Shown: in pieces, positions 46,064-56,805 of the stretch | How positions within the stretch are numbered: the first letter of the stretch is position 1 | Layout of the letters: every line of letters starts with the position of its first letter | Assembly: GCF_000765745.2 (NCBI RefSeq) | Contig: NZ_JRPC02000007.1 | Location: 1-64,000, forward strand | Direction: 5' to 3' | Length of the DNA: 64,000 nt | From: Helicobacter apodemus | GTDB taxonomy: Bacteria > Campylobacterota > Campylobacteria > Campylobacterales > Helicobacteraceae | Notes under the pieces: model-generated | Database searches by the model: none | The model's input: only the letters and a program-made list of their open reading frames with translations | Told to the model about the DNA's origin: nothing | Made by a program: the position numbers and the translations under genes

Positions 46064-46986
46064 TGAAAGAATATATAGGGATAGATTTGGGGAGCAATTC
46101 TTTGCGGTGTGTGCGGATGAATAAAGATTTTGAGGTATTAGGGGAATATGAGGAGACTATACGCACTGCAGAGGGTTTAGAAGAGAATAAAGTCATAGGG
46201 GAAGCGGCGTTAGGGCGGATTATTAAAGCCCTAAAAAAGGCTAAGGAAGTTTTAAATATTACTCCAAATGATGAGGTCATAGCCCTTAGCACGCAAGCAT
46301 TAAGGGAGGCTAAAAATAGAGATTTTATTTTACGCTCTATTAAAGAAGCGACTGCGATTAGCTTTCAGGTTATTTCTGGGGAGGAGGAATCTTTTATTAC
46401 TTCTTTAGCACCACAAAGAGCGGTTTTAGCATTATCACAAAAATCTTTGAAATACCAACAAGAATGTTTTTTACTTATTGATATGGGTGGGGCAAGCAGT
46501 GAATTTATTTTTTGCACCCCACAGGGAATCTTTGCTAAGAGTTTTGCTGTTGGGATTGTAAGTGTTAAAGAGCGGTATGGGAGCATAGAAAATCTTTTAG
46601 CCCATAAAGAGGAGATTATAAGCCCTATTAGGGATTTTATGCAACAAAACGCTAAAGAGGGCAGAGTGGCTAAATTTTTAGTGGCTAATAGCGGGACACC
46701 TACGAGTGTGTGTGCAATGAAGCTTGGGTTAAAGGTTTATGATAGTAAAAAGATTTTTGGGATGGAACTTCAAAGGAGTGATTTTGAGGAGCAATTACAG
46801 AAGTTTTTGTTGCTTTGCCAAGAGGAGAGGGAAACTTTGTGGGGAATTTTTAAGGCTGATGTTGTGCCTTTTGGGATTTTGTTATTCTTATCTTTTATGG
46901 AAGTTTTAGGGTCTAAGGAAGTCTTAGTAATAGATGAGGGTTTAAGGGAAGGTGCTGTGATGGCTAGAGTATATGGTAAGATTTAA
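46063..46986 (+). CDS. Ppx/GppA phosphatase family protein
   Basis: A 307-residue two-domain exopolyphosphatase/guanosine pentaphosphatase, the short form without the C-terminal HD domain. The ASKHA phosphate-1 motif is GIDLGSNSLRCVRM (about 5-18) and phosphate-2 is LIDMGGASSEFIF (about 141-153). A family catalytic Glu is expected near SGEEE (about 106-110). It is coupled to the two-component system genes, suggesting a stress-response operon, and is convergent with the maf-like gene. Confidence 0.88.
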   Translation: MKEYIGIDLGSNSLRCVRMNKDFEVLGEYEETIRTAEGLEENKVIGEAALGRIIKALKKAKEVLNITPNDEVIALSTQALREAKNRDFILRSIKEATAISFQVISGEEESFITSLAPQRAVLALSQKSLKYQQECFLLIDMGGASSEFIFCTPQGIFAKSFAVGIVSVKERYGSIENLLAHKEEIISPIRDFMQQNAKEGRVAKFLVANSGTPTSVCAMKLGLKVYDSKKIFGMELQRSDFEEQLQKFLLLCQEERETLWGIFKADVVPFGILLFLSFMEVLGSKEVLVIDEGLREGAVMARVYGKI

Positions 46987-46994
46987 TCCACCCC

Positions 46995-48944
46995 TTAAGT
47001 AGTGAAATCTTGTTTTAAATCTTGATATTTTGCAGGAAGTTTCATCCAAGTTTTAGCGGATTTTTTAGTAATTTCTAAGGTGGCGTCCATTCCTCCTGCA
47101 AGTGAGAAAAGCCAAAATTTATGTGCATAGAGCCAATCAATTTGTTTAACTTGCCTATCAATAGCAGTTCTCATTGGACGCGTAGCGATTTTTGCAAATT
47201 CTAATTCTTGATGCACAATGTAAGATTGCACCGCATCAGAAAATATTTTAATAAATTTATCCTCTAAAAAGAGATTTTTTATATCATCAATTTCTTCCAA
47301 TAACTTATCCATTTTTTTAAAATTGATTTTTTCTAATTTATTTTTTTTATTTAATTGCTCTAATTCTTCTGTCATTTGCATCACTTTTAAAAAGATCTTT
47401 TCAACAACTTTTTTCTTTTTATAGCCATAATCTAAAAAATCTTTAATTTTAGCTTTAATAAGTTTCTCGTTAGCTTTGATCTGTTCTTTTGTTGGGGGTT
47501 TTAAAGAAATTCTTTTTTTCTTATTTTTAGGAAGTAGTTTTAAGGCTTCTTTAAAGGGTATTTCTTTAGTTCCTTGGATTCTAGCTCCACCTTCTGTTGC
47601 GTTGATAATCTCTAATTCATAGGGGGTTTCTGCAATATCTTTTTCAAAAAAGTTTAAAAACATTTTCCACACAGGAGTGGTTTCTACATATCCATCTCCT
47701 CCATAAGCTGGAATAAGGAGTTTTTCTGAAATATTTTCTTTTTGTTGGTATTGCTCCTCTTTTTCACCAAAGAGAGAGTTTTTAGAATGTGTTTTTCCCT
47801 CGGGTGAAAATGATAAATCTTGCCCTATAAAGATACATCGTTCAAATCGTGCTAATACAACAATTTCATAAGCCATATTTGCCGCACTCATACCAATCCC
47901 TGCATAACCATATTCTTTTAAATCAAAGAAACGGGTATAACCAAAGGGACGCATACTATAAGTTTTGATACCCTGTGTAATGGCATTGGTAGTGGCACTA
48001 TCAACAATACTTGTAATGGCAAAAATAATATCTTTTTGGGATTGTGGCGGTGTTTTACGATAAAAATCCGCAGTTAGCTCTACTCTTTCTAGGGTTGTTA
48101 CAACATCGGGTTTAATGCCATATTTGGTTAAAATCGGATAAGAGGCATCCACACTTATAATAGTGATATAAGGGGCATATTCTTTTAAAAGGGGTAATTG
48201 TTTATGGAGTGAAGGTCCTGTTGAAACAATTATTGCGGTATTAGTATTTTTGATATTATCAAGTAGCTCTCTAAAAGAGGGTGTGGTAATAAGCTCTGGA
48301 AGATTTAAAATATGGTGGTTTAATCCAATAAGTGCATCTGTTGAATCATTCCCTACAGAAATCACATGATGTTCAAAACTTCTTGTGATAATAGCGTTAA
48401 TATCAAGGCATTCTTGAGAATATCTGCCATAATAGCTATTAAAAATATGTAAGTTATAAATCTTAGAATAAATCCATTGCCCATCTTTTACTAGATATTG
48501 GTCTAAAACTCCAAAATTGCTTGTTTTTGTCCAAAAAATCATTAATTTTTCACTTAAGATTTCTTCTTCAAAATCTGCAAAATTTAGTGCGATATAAAGC
48601 ATTTCTAATTCCGGTTCAAAAATAAAAATTTTTTGAATATTTTTCTCGTGGAGTAAAAGTTTAAAAAAGATTCCATTTCCAATACCAAAAAAATACAAAA
48701 AAGGATAAAGTTTAAAGGGTTCAAACTCTTGTATTTTTTCTTGTGTTTCTACCAAAGGTTCTTTATGAAAAAGAGCAATTTTATTTTCTTTATCATAAAT
48801 ATTAATATTAAGGGGGTCTTTACCGATATAAACCTCATATTTTTTATTGGGTTCTAAGATTTCAAGCTGGGCTGCTAGGAGTGGATTTTTTTGATAAAGA
48901 GCTTTAAGGTTTTTTTCAAATCTTGGGTTGAGATATTTAGTCAT
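46995..48944 (-). CDS. Motility-associated glycosyltransferase-family protein (Maf, DUF115)
   Basis: A 649-residue cytoplasmic protein of the Maf family, which transfers nonulosonic acids to flagellin in Campylobacter and Helicobacter. The central DUF115/MptE-like region includes AIIVSTGPSLHKQLPLLKEY (about 235-254), VDASYPILTKYGIKPDVV and GQDLSFSPEGKTHSKNS. A lysine-rich coiled-coil C-terminal part spans about 480-600. It follows flaB on the same strand with a hairpin between. H. pylori has the same flaB-maf pair (HP0115-HP0114). The AAGGATT site supports the start at 48944. Confidence 0.88.
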   Translation of the reverse strand: MTKYLNPRFEKNLKALYQKNPLLAAQLEILEPNKKYEVYIGKDPLNINIYDKENKIALFHKEPLVETQEKIQEFEPFKLYPFLYFFGIGNGIFFKLLLHEKNIQKIFIFEPELEMLYIALNFADFEEEILSEKLMIFWTKTSNFGVLDQYLVKDGQWIYSKIYNLHIFNSYYGRYSQECLDINAIITRSFEHHVISVGNDSTDALIGLNHHILNLPELITTPSFRELLDNIKNTNTAIIVSTGPSLHKQLPLLKEYAPYITIISVDASYPILTKYGIKPDVVTTLERVELTADFYRKTPPQSQKDIIFAITSIVDSATTNAITQGIKTYSMRPFGYTRFFDLKEYGYAGIGMSAANMAYEIVVLARFERCIFIGQDLSFSPEGKTHSKNSLFGEKEEQYQQKENISEKLLIPAYGGDGYVETTPVWKMFLNFFEKDIAETPYELEIINATEGGARIQGTKEIPFKEALKLLPKNKKKRISLKPPTKEQIKANEKLIKAKIKDFLDYGYKKKKVVEKIFLKVMQMTEELEQLNKKNKLEKINFKKMDKLLEEIDDIKNLFLEDKFIKIFSDAVQSYIVHQELEFAKIATRPMRTAIDRQVKQIDWLYAHKFWLFSLAGGMDATLEITKKSAKTWMKLPAKYQDLKQDFTT

Positions 48945-48965
48945 AGGAATCCTTGGGTAGGGCGT

Positions 48966-48985
48966 CTAAGCTCAAAAGAGCTTAG
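48966..48985 (-). terminator. Strong hairpin after flaB
   Basis: An eight-base-pair perfect stem CTAAGCTC/GAGCTTAG with a four-base loop, three bases beyond the flaB stop and 21 bases before maf. There is no T run after it on the minus strand, so it may act as a 3' stabiliser or partial terminator that sets a high flagellin to low Maf ratio. Confidence 0.55.
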
Positions 48986-48988
48986 GAG

Positions 48989-50539
48989 TTATTGTAAGAG
49001 TCTAAGAACATTTTGTTGTACTTGGTTAGCCTGTGCCATCGCGAAATTTCCTGATTGTGCTAGGATATTTGTTTTTGAGAAATTCGATGATTCTTCTGCA
49101 AAGTCTGTATCACGGATTTGAGATTCTGCTGCTTTAACATTAACTTGCGTTACGGTGATGTTATTAATAGTTACGACAAGTTGTTGTTGCACTGAACCTA
49201 AATCCGCACGAATTTTGTCTAAATGTTCTTGTGCAGATTGTGCCATATCCATAACCGCCATTGCTCCTACTAAGCTTGTAACTCCTGCTCCAATCCCATT
49301 AGCATTGACTACCCCCATAGAGGTATTAGCATTAGCTCCAATAGCCGAAGCGACATTGGCATTAAATTCCCCATTAACGCTTCTTAGATTAACCGTATAT
49401 TGGGCTAATCCTGAATTTTGTTGAATATTTGCTGCACCAGAGTGAAGACCTACTTGGGAGAAATTTGTTCCAGAGACTAGAATATCTCTAGCGTTTAAAC
49501 GAATAAGCGTTAAACGACCAACGATAGCGTGAGTTGTCCCTGAAATACCGGCAAATGAGCCTCCACCAATGATGGAAGAACCACTTGTTGCTCGCATAGA
49601 AATGGCTCTACCATCTCTACTTGTAAGTTGTAAAGCTCCAGAGATGCTTAAAGAGGCTTGAACGCCTGTTCTTTCTTTTTGGGCGTTAATGGCATTAATT
49701 AACCTTCCATCATTATCATTTTTTTGAACATCATTAATATCCCCAATGGCAACTCCATTAATCACTAATCCTCTAATAGTCCCTGAACCAATAGCTTGTG
49801 CTCCTTGTCCTATAACTTTATGGGAAGCCCTAACGCCTAAAACATCCGAGTTTTTATTGATAGCTTCTGCTAAAGCCCCAATACCTGTTCCAGCACTTGT
49901 AGAAATCTTTATAGATTCTATAGAGTAATTATTAGTTCCATCAGTATTGAGGAATTTTAATGTAACTTCATTAAGGCTGCCCGCACCCGCACTTACAGAC
50001 ATTTCCGCTGCTGTTTCATAGCGAACATGCCCTATTTTGTGGGATTGTGTTGGTTGAATAGAAGCTTTGACGGTTGTATTAGAATACGCCCCAATTTGGA
50101 ATTCTTTATTAGTAAAAGCACCAGAGAGCATTTGCTGACCATTGAAGCTTGTAGTATTTGCGATATTGTCTAATTCTTCTAACAGACGTAAAATATCACT
50201 TTGAAGAGCGTTTCTTGTAGTGGTGGTTTGACCATCTTGAGCTGCTTGTGTAGCTTTGGCTTTAATGGTATCTAGAATCTTGATTTGCTCATCCATAGCC
50301 TTATCGGCAGTTTGAATCATACCAATGGCATCATTAGCATTTCTTGTTGCCTGTCCTAATGCTGATGCTTGAGAACGTAAGCTATCAGCAATTGCCATAC
50401 CTGAAGCATCATCGGCTGCTTTATTGATTCTTAAACCGGTGCTTAATTTTTCAAGTGCTTCTGACATATTTCTGTTATTAACAATACCAGATGTATGTGC
50501 ATTGAGTGCATTAACATTTGTATTTATCCTAAAACTCAT
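48989..50539 (-). CDS. flaB: Flagellin B
   Basis: A 516-residue flagellin, a building block of the filament and typically hook-proximal in Helicobacter. The conserved N-terminal D0/D1 begins [15 protein letters not shown] and contains [20 protein letters not shown]. The variable middle runs about residues 175-400, and the C-terminal D1/D0 ends [14 protein letters not shown]. The FlaB-type start MSFRINTN, the LRLLQ end and a sigma-54 promoter upstream (FlaA genes use sigma-28) favour FlaB. The ATG at 50539 has AAGGAT, and a longer frame would run through the promoter itself. Confidence 0.95.
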   Translation of the reverse strand: MSFRINTNVNALNAHTSGIVNNRNMSEALEKLSTGLRINKAADDASGMAIADSLRSQASALGQATRNANDAIGMIQTADKAMDEQIKILDTIKAKATQAAQDGQTTTTRNALQSDILRLLEELDNIANTTSFNGQQMLSGAFTNKEFQIGAYSNTTVKASIQPTQSHKIGHVRYETAAEMSVSAGAGSLNEVTLKFLNTDGTNNYSIESIKISTSAGTGIGALAEAINKNSDVLGVRASHKVIGQGAQAIGSGTIRGLVINGVAIGDINDVQKNDNDGRLINAINAQKERTGVQASLSISGALQLTSRDGRAISMRATSGSSIIGGGSFAGISGTTHAIVGRLTLIRLNARDILVSGTNFSQVGLHSGAANIQQNSGLAQYTVNLRSVNGEFNANVASAIGANANTSMGVVNANGIGAGVTSLVGAMAVMDMAQSAQEHLDKIRADLGSVQQQLVVTINNITVTQVNVKAAESQIRDTDFAEESSNFSKTNILAQSGNFAMAQANQVQQNVLRLLQ

Positions 50540-50577
50540 TGTGCATCCTTTGCAAAAATATTTTTCAAAGACATAAT

Positions 50578-50594
50578 AAGCAATAGCCATTCCA
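50578..50594 (-). promoter_or_regulatory. Sigma-54 (RpoN) promoter of flaB
   Basis: On the minus strand TGGAATGGCTATTGCTT has GG and GC separated by exactly ten bases, the -24/-12 pattern. It lies 39-55 bases upstream of the flaB ATG and closely resembles the flgB operon site. Confidence 0.88.
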
Positions 50595-50672
50595 TTTTTT
50601 ATTTTATTTCTATTTTTAAGCTATTGGTGGGATAATTATGAGAGTTGACAAGAAGAAGTTTTAAGAAATTAA

Positions 50673-53105
<2,433 letters not shown>

Positions 53106-53169
53106 GATAAAAATATTTTCTTTTTTATTGAGAGTTATGGGTAGAGTTTAGAATATCCATAAAAGGTAG

Positions 53170-53190
53170 GGGATTTGTTTAGCAAATCCC
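53170..53190 (-). terminator. Hairpin downstream of sodC
   Basis: An eight-pair stem GGGATTTG/CAAATCCC with a five-base loop lies just past the sodC stop, followed on the minus strand by CTACCTTTTAT. It is a probable terminator and may serve both sodC and the convergent glycosyltransferase gene. Confidence 0.6.
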
Positions 53191-53195
53191 TGGTG

Positions 53196-53732
53196 TTATT
53201 GGATTACTCCACAAGCTATTCTTGCTCCACCACCACCAAGTTTAGCTGGGTAGTCATGATGGTTATCTCCCCCAATATGCACCATTAAAGCATGATTTTT
53301 TAATTCTTCGAGTGTCTTGATTTTTGGTGATAAAACAGGATTGGTTGCTTTGCCATCTTTATCAACATAGAGTGCTGGTAAGTCTCCTTTGTGTCCTTTG
53401 TCGTCCCAAGGAAACGAATGCCCTCCTGTTTTTTTAGGATCCCAATGCCCTCCTGCTTTCAAGCCTAAGCCTTTTTCTGTTGCTCCGCAATCTGGTTTTT
53501 CATGTACATGGAAACCATGCAAACCAGGTTCTAAATTTGTTAGATTTGGATAGAATGCGACACCATATTTTGTTTGCACAGCTACAACTTCGCCTATTGG
53601 TGTACTTTCACTTTTATTGAGCATATCTAATTTGATAGTAATATGTTTAGAATCTTTTGGATTAAACATTTCTGTATTTTCTGCAAAGAGTAAAGTTGTT
53701 GCTGCCAAAGAGATAAAAATCATTTTTTTCAT
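53196..53732 (-). CDS. sodC: Periplasmic Cu/Zn superoxide dismutase
   Basis: A 178-residue exported enzyme dismuting superoxide. Signal peptide about residues 1-17 (ending LLFA). The copper/zinc ligand motifs are [30 protein letters not shown] (several His plus Asp) and the late copper His in [21 protein letters not shown] supplies the second disulfide cysteine and catalytic Arg. The ATG at 53732 has AAGGA at good spacing and gives a proper signal peptide; an ATG 21 bases earlier does not. Confidence 0.96.
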   Translation of the reverse strand: MKKMIFISLAATTLLFAENTEMFNPKDSKHITIKLDMLNKSESTPIGEVVAVQTKYGVAFYPNLTNLEPGLHGFHVHEKPDCGATEKGLGLKAGGHWDPKKTGGHSFPWDDKGHKGDLPALYVDKDGKATNPVLSPKIKTLEELKNHALMVHIGGDNHHDYPAKLGGGGARIACGVIQ

Positions 53733-54034
53733 TAATAAATTCCTTATAGTCATATAATTTTAAAGCCGAAACTTTACAGAAAAATATATTAATTATTTCT
53801 GAAAATCTTGTTTTATTTCCTCTATTGAAATTTAAAATGATACATTTAGTAATATCTTAAAATATACAATAATAAAGAAGTTATTAATTTTAGCTATAGC
53901 TAAGGGGTGAATTTTAGAGACTAGTTGAGACTTATTTTTTGTAATTATATGGTATAATTAAAACTCTTGAAGTAAAATTATTATGAACTGTAGAGAGTAT
54001 TTATTTAATATTTTCAACAGATATTAGGCGAGAT
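53733..54034 (+). promoter_or_regulatory. Divergent intergenic region with -10 box for the glycan locus
   Basis: 302 bases between sodC and the radical SAM gene. A perfect TATAAT at 53953-53958 (context ATGGTATAATTAAA) predicts a transcript start near 53965 and a leader of about 70 bases before the ATG at 54035. No other gene or structure recognised. Confidence 0.45.
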
Positions 54035-54865
54035 ATGATTCAATCTTTTCCTTCTCGTATTGTTTTAGAGCTTACTCCGCTTTGTAATCTTGCTTGTTTT
54101 ATGTGTCCTAGACATTATATAGGCGATAAAGATGGATTTATGGAGGAAGGTCTTTTTAAAAAATTGATTGATGAAGTTGTTGTAGAGAACCCAAAAGCAA
54201 CTATTCTTCCTTTTTGGAGGGGGGAGAGCTGTTTGCATAAGAAGTTTTCTATACTCTTACAATATGCTATAGACAAGGGTTTAAAGATACATTTATCTAC
54301 CAACGGGCATTTTATGAGTAAGGAAAATTGTAAAATATTTTATCAATGTGAATTTATAACTTTTAGTATTCATACAGACATTGGATATAAAAATGCTTTG
54401 TCCCTAATAGAGAATAAGCCTAAAAATTGTCAAACGACTTTTCAAATCTCTTTTGTAGATACTGAAAAGACAACCAATAAATATCTTGATGAATGTGCTA
54501 GTAGCTCAATTTTACTCGGTTTTGATAGTATTAGATTGTATAAGCAACATACTATTGGTGGAGAGTTTGGAAAAACTCAAAAAGAGAGAGGCAAAAAGCG
54601 TCATTTTTGCCCAAAATTAGTGCATACTTTTGTTGTAAGCAGTGATGGGTATTTTAGTCGTTGTAATCATATTTGGGAAACTTGTAGAGAAATTAATTTG
54701 AATGAGGCTAGTATTAAAGAAGTGTGGCATAGTGAAGTTATGAAAAAAATACGAGAGGAATACCCAGATTCAAAATGCTTCCCTTGTGATCAGTGGAGTG
54801 GGCATACTTGTGGTGAGGTGTGGAATAAGAAAAATGGGCAAATAGTGCATAAAATTTTTAATTAA
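54035..54865 (+). CDS. Radical SAM protein with SPASM-like C-terminal cysteines
   Basis: A 276-residue radical S-adenosylmethionine enzyme. The 4Fe-4S motif CNLACFMC supplies Cys17, Cys21 and Cys24 within LTPLCNLACFMCPRHYIG. A short TIM-barrel core follows, and a C-terminal cluster of cysteines (FCPKL, FSRCNHI, ETC, KCFPCDQW, HTCGE) suggests one or two auxiliary clusters of the SPASM/twitch kind. It is first gene of the surface-glycan locus. Such enzymes in glycan loci often modify sugars or peptides, but the substrate is unknown. Start has AGGCGAG upstream. Confidence 0.85.
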   Translation: MIQSFPSRIVLELTPLCNLACFMCPRHYIGDKDGFMEEGLFKKLIDEVVVENPKATILPFWRGESCLHKKFSILLQYAIDKGLKIHLSTNGHFMSKENCKIFYQCEFITFSIHTDIGYKNALSLIENKPKNCQTTFQISFVDTEKTTNKYLDECASSSILLGFDSIRLYKQHTIGGEFGKTQKERGKKRHFCPKLVHTFVVSSDGYFSRCNHIWETCREINLNEASIKEVWHSEVMKKIREEYPDSKCFPCDQWSGHTCGEVWNKKNGQIVHKIFN

Positions 54866-54991
54866 TAAAATTAATACATAAAGTAGATTGATGATTAGTG
54901 TTTTGTATTTTTTTATGAATAATATAGCAATTCTCTTTCATTCCAAGTTATTGTATATCAAGAAAAGATTCTTGAGCTTTTTGTTGTACTA

Positions 54992-55513
54992 TTGAGGATA
55001 TTTATGTATGGATATACAGACCATAATTGTATCTTAAGTGAGTGGATGCAGAGACTAGTTTTTAGCAATCTACTGATGGAGTGTGGTTCTATTGCTACGA
55101 GTATTTTTAAAATTTTGTATTTTCTTAAAATCCTGTGTCGTATTATAGGATTAAATTGCTATAACAATAGGTATCGTGGGTATGTAATAAATGAAGTTTT
55201 TGTGAGTAATCAATGGATATTAGTTGATTCTGATAGAAAGATTTTTGTAGTGGATTTACAAAATCAATATTTATCTTTAAGAGATATTATTTTAAATGGT
55301 GGATTTTCTTCAAGTGAGTTTAAGTCTATATGTATAGGTAGTATTTCAAGTAGCGGTATGGCTTATCATATTATACAAAAGGGTTATTTGCAAAATGATG
55401 GTTTTTTCGCAGGATTTTATAGTTTAGAGTTTTCTAAAAACTTAAAGGATTGGTATAGTGAGTATAATGTGTTTATGAATTTAGAGAATCCTATCTATGA
55501 AATGTTTGTGTGA
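54992..55513 (+). CDS. Transglutaminase-like fragment with altered catalytic histidine
   Basis: A 173-codon frame starting at TTG; the frame is open back to 54923 but has no ATG, GTG or ribosome site, so the N terminus is probably lost. The core resembles bacterial transglutaminase-like (Cys-His-Asp) proteins: MECGSIATSIFKIL (Cys), RYRGYVINEVFVSNQWILVDSD (Asp in LVDSD). Where the family has Gly-His-Val before the glutamate this protein has Gly-Tyr-Val, so the catalytic histidine is replaced by tyrosine. With the missing start it is probably a non-functional remnant or a non-catalytic relative. Confidence in the family is moderate. Confidence 0.55.
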   Translation: MRIFMYGYTDHNCILSEWMQRLVFSNLLMECGSIATSIFKILYFLKILCRIIGLNCYNNRYRGYVINEVFVSNQWILVDSDRKIFVVDLQNQYLSLRDIILNGGFSSSEFKSICIGSISSSGMAYHIIQKGYLQNDGFFAGFYSLEFSKNLKDWYSEYNVFMNLENPIYEMFV

Positions 55514-55626
55514 TGATGTGCAAAATCCTTTTAAGAATCGCTATATTGAAGCAAGATGAGCGACAAAAGTCTTGCTGTTAAGATTTTACAAAAAAAGGAA
55601 TTTTAATAAAATTTTATGGAGAAAAA

Positions 55627-56805
55627 ATGAAGATCCCTATTAGTAAGCCTTACTTTGATGATGAAGAAGAGAAAATAATAATAAAGCCTTTGCAAAGCGG
55701 TTGGGTTGTGCAAGGTCCTTTTGTGAAAGAATTTGAAGAAAAATTTTCTGCCTATACAAAAATACCTTATGCAGTTGCTTCTAGTAATTGTACTACGGCT
55801 TTGCATTTGGGATTGATAGCATTGGGAATTAAAAGGGGTGATAAGGTAATAGTCCCTTCTTTTACTTATGTAGCTTCTGCAAATGCTATCGAATATGTTG
55901 GGGCTACTCCAATTTTTTGTGATATTGATTTAAGAAGTTTTAATTTGGATATTCAAAAGCTTGAAGATATTGTTGTTAATAACAATGATATCAAGGCTAT
56001 AATGCCTGTGCATCTTTTTGGATTATGTGCAAATATGCCTAAAATTATGGAGTTAGCTAAGGAATACAAGCTAAAAGTTATTGAAGATTGTGCCTGTGGT
56101 TTTGATTCTTGGATTGGGACGAAACATGGCGGAAGTTTTGGTGATTGTGGTTGTTTTAGTTTTCATCCTAGAAAAGCAATTAGCACAGGTGAAGGAGGAA
56201 TGCTAGTTACTGGTATTCAAACTCTTGCAGAAAAAGTAAGATGTTTAAGAGATCATGGAGCAAGTAAATCAGACTTAGAGAGACATCTTCAAGAAGGTGG
56301 TTCTTTACTTCCTAATTTTAATATCTTAGGTTACAATTATAGGCTTACTGATATGCAGGGGGCTTTGGGTGTAACACAAATGAATAAAGCACAAAAGATT
56401 ATGCAAGCTAGAAGAAAAATCGCACAATGGTATAATGAAGCTTTAGCCGATTTTCCTTTATTGCTTTTGCCGCAAACGCCAGAAAATTTTAAACACAGCT
56501 ATCAAAGTTATGTAGTTCTTTTTTCCCCTTCTTATGAGGGATTAACCTTAGAAATGATTGCTAAATATAATAAAAAAAGAAATATTTTTATGCAAAAATT
56601 AGAATCTTTAGGGATTTCTACAAGACAAGGTACGCACGCAGTGCATACCTTAAAATATTATTGTGATAAATATTATTTTAAAGAAGATGATTACTTGACT
56701 TCTTTAGCGGCTGATAGGCTCTCTATATCTTTACCATTGTATCCACAAATGAGTGAGAGTGAGTTTGATTATTTAATAAATTCATTCAAAAAGGTATTTG
56801 GTTAA
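55627..56805 (+). CDS. Sugar aminotransferase, DegT/DnrJ/EryC1/StrS family
   Basis: A 392-residue PLP-dependent aminotransferase adding an amino group to a nucleotide keto-sugar, as in perosamine or bacillosamine-type pathways. N-terminal IPISKPYFDDEEEKII, cofactor-binding ASSNCTTALHLGL (about 54-66), EDCACGFDS (about 155-163) and the PLP lysine in FSFHPRKAISTGEGG (about 178-192). It has an AGGAG-like GGAGAAAA site. The stop shares one base with the amidotransferase start, so the two are coupled. Confidence 0.93.
   Translation: MKIPISKPYFDDEEEKIIIKPLQSGWVVQGPFVKEFEEKFSAYTKIPYAVASSNCTTALHLGLIALGIKRGDKVIVPSFTYVASANAIEYVGATPIFCDIDLRSFNLDIQKLEDIVVNNNDIKAIMPVHLFGLCANMPKIMELAKEYKLKVIEDCACGFDSWIGTKHGGSFGDCGCFSFHPRKAISTGEGGMLVTGIQTLAEKVRCLRDHGASKSDLERHLQEGGSLLPNFNILGYNYRLTDMQGALGVTQMNKAQKIMQARRKIAQWYNEALADFPLLLLPQTPENFKHSYQSYVVLFSPSYEGLTLEMIAKYNKKRNIFMQKLESLGISTRQGTHAVHTLKYYCDKYYFKEDDYLTSLAADRLSISLPLYPQMSESEFDYLINSFKKVFG

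Noticed and set aside
50540-50590. 17-residue N-terminal extension of flagellin
   Set aside because: It would be translated from within the sigma-54 promoter and destroy the conserved flagellin N terminus.
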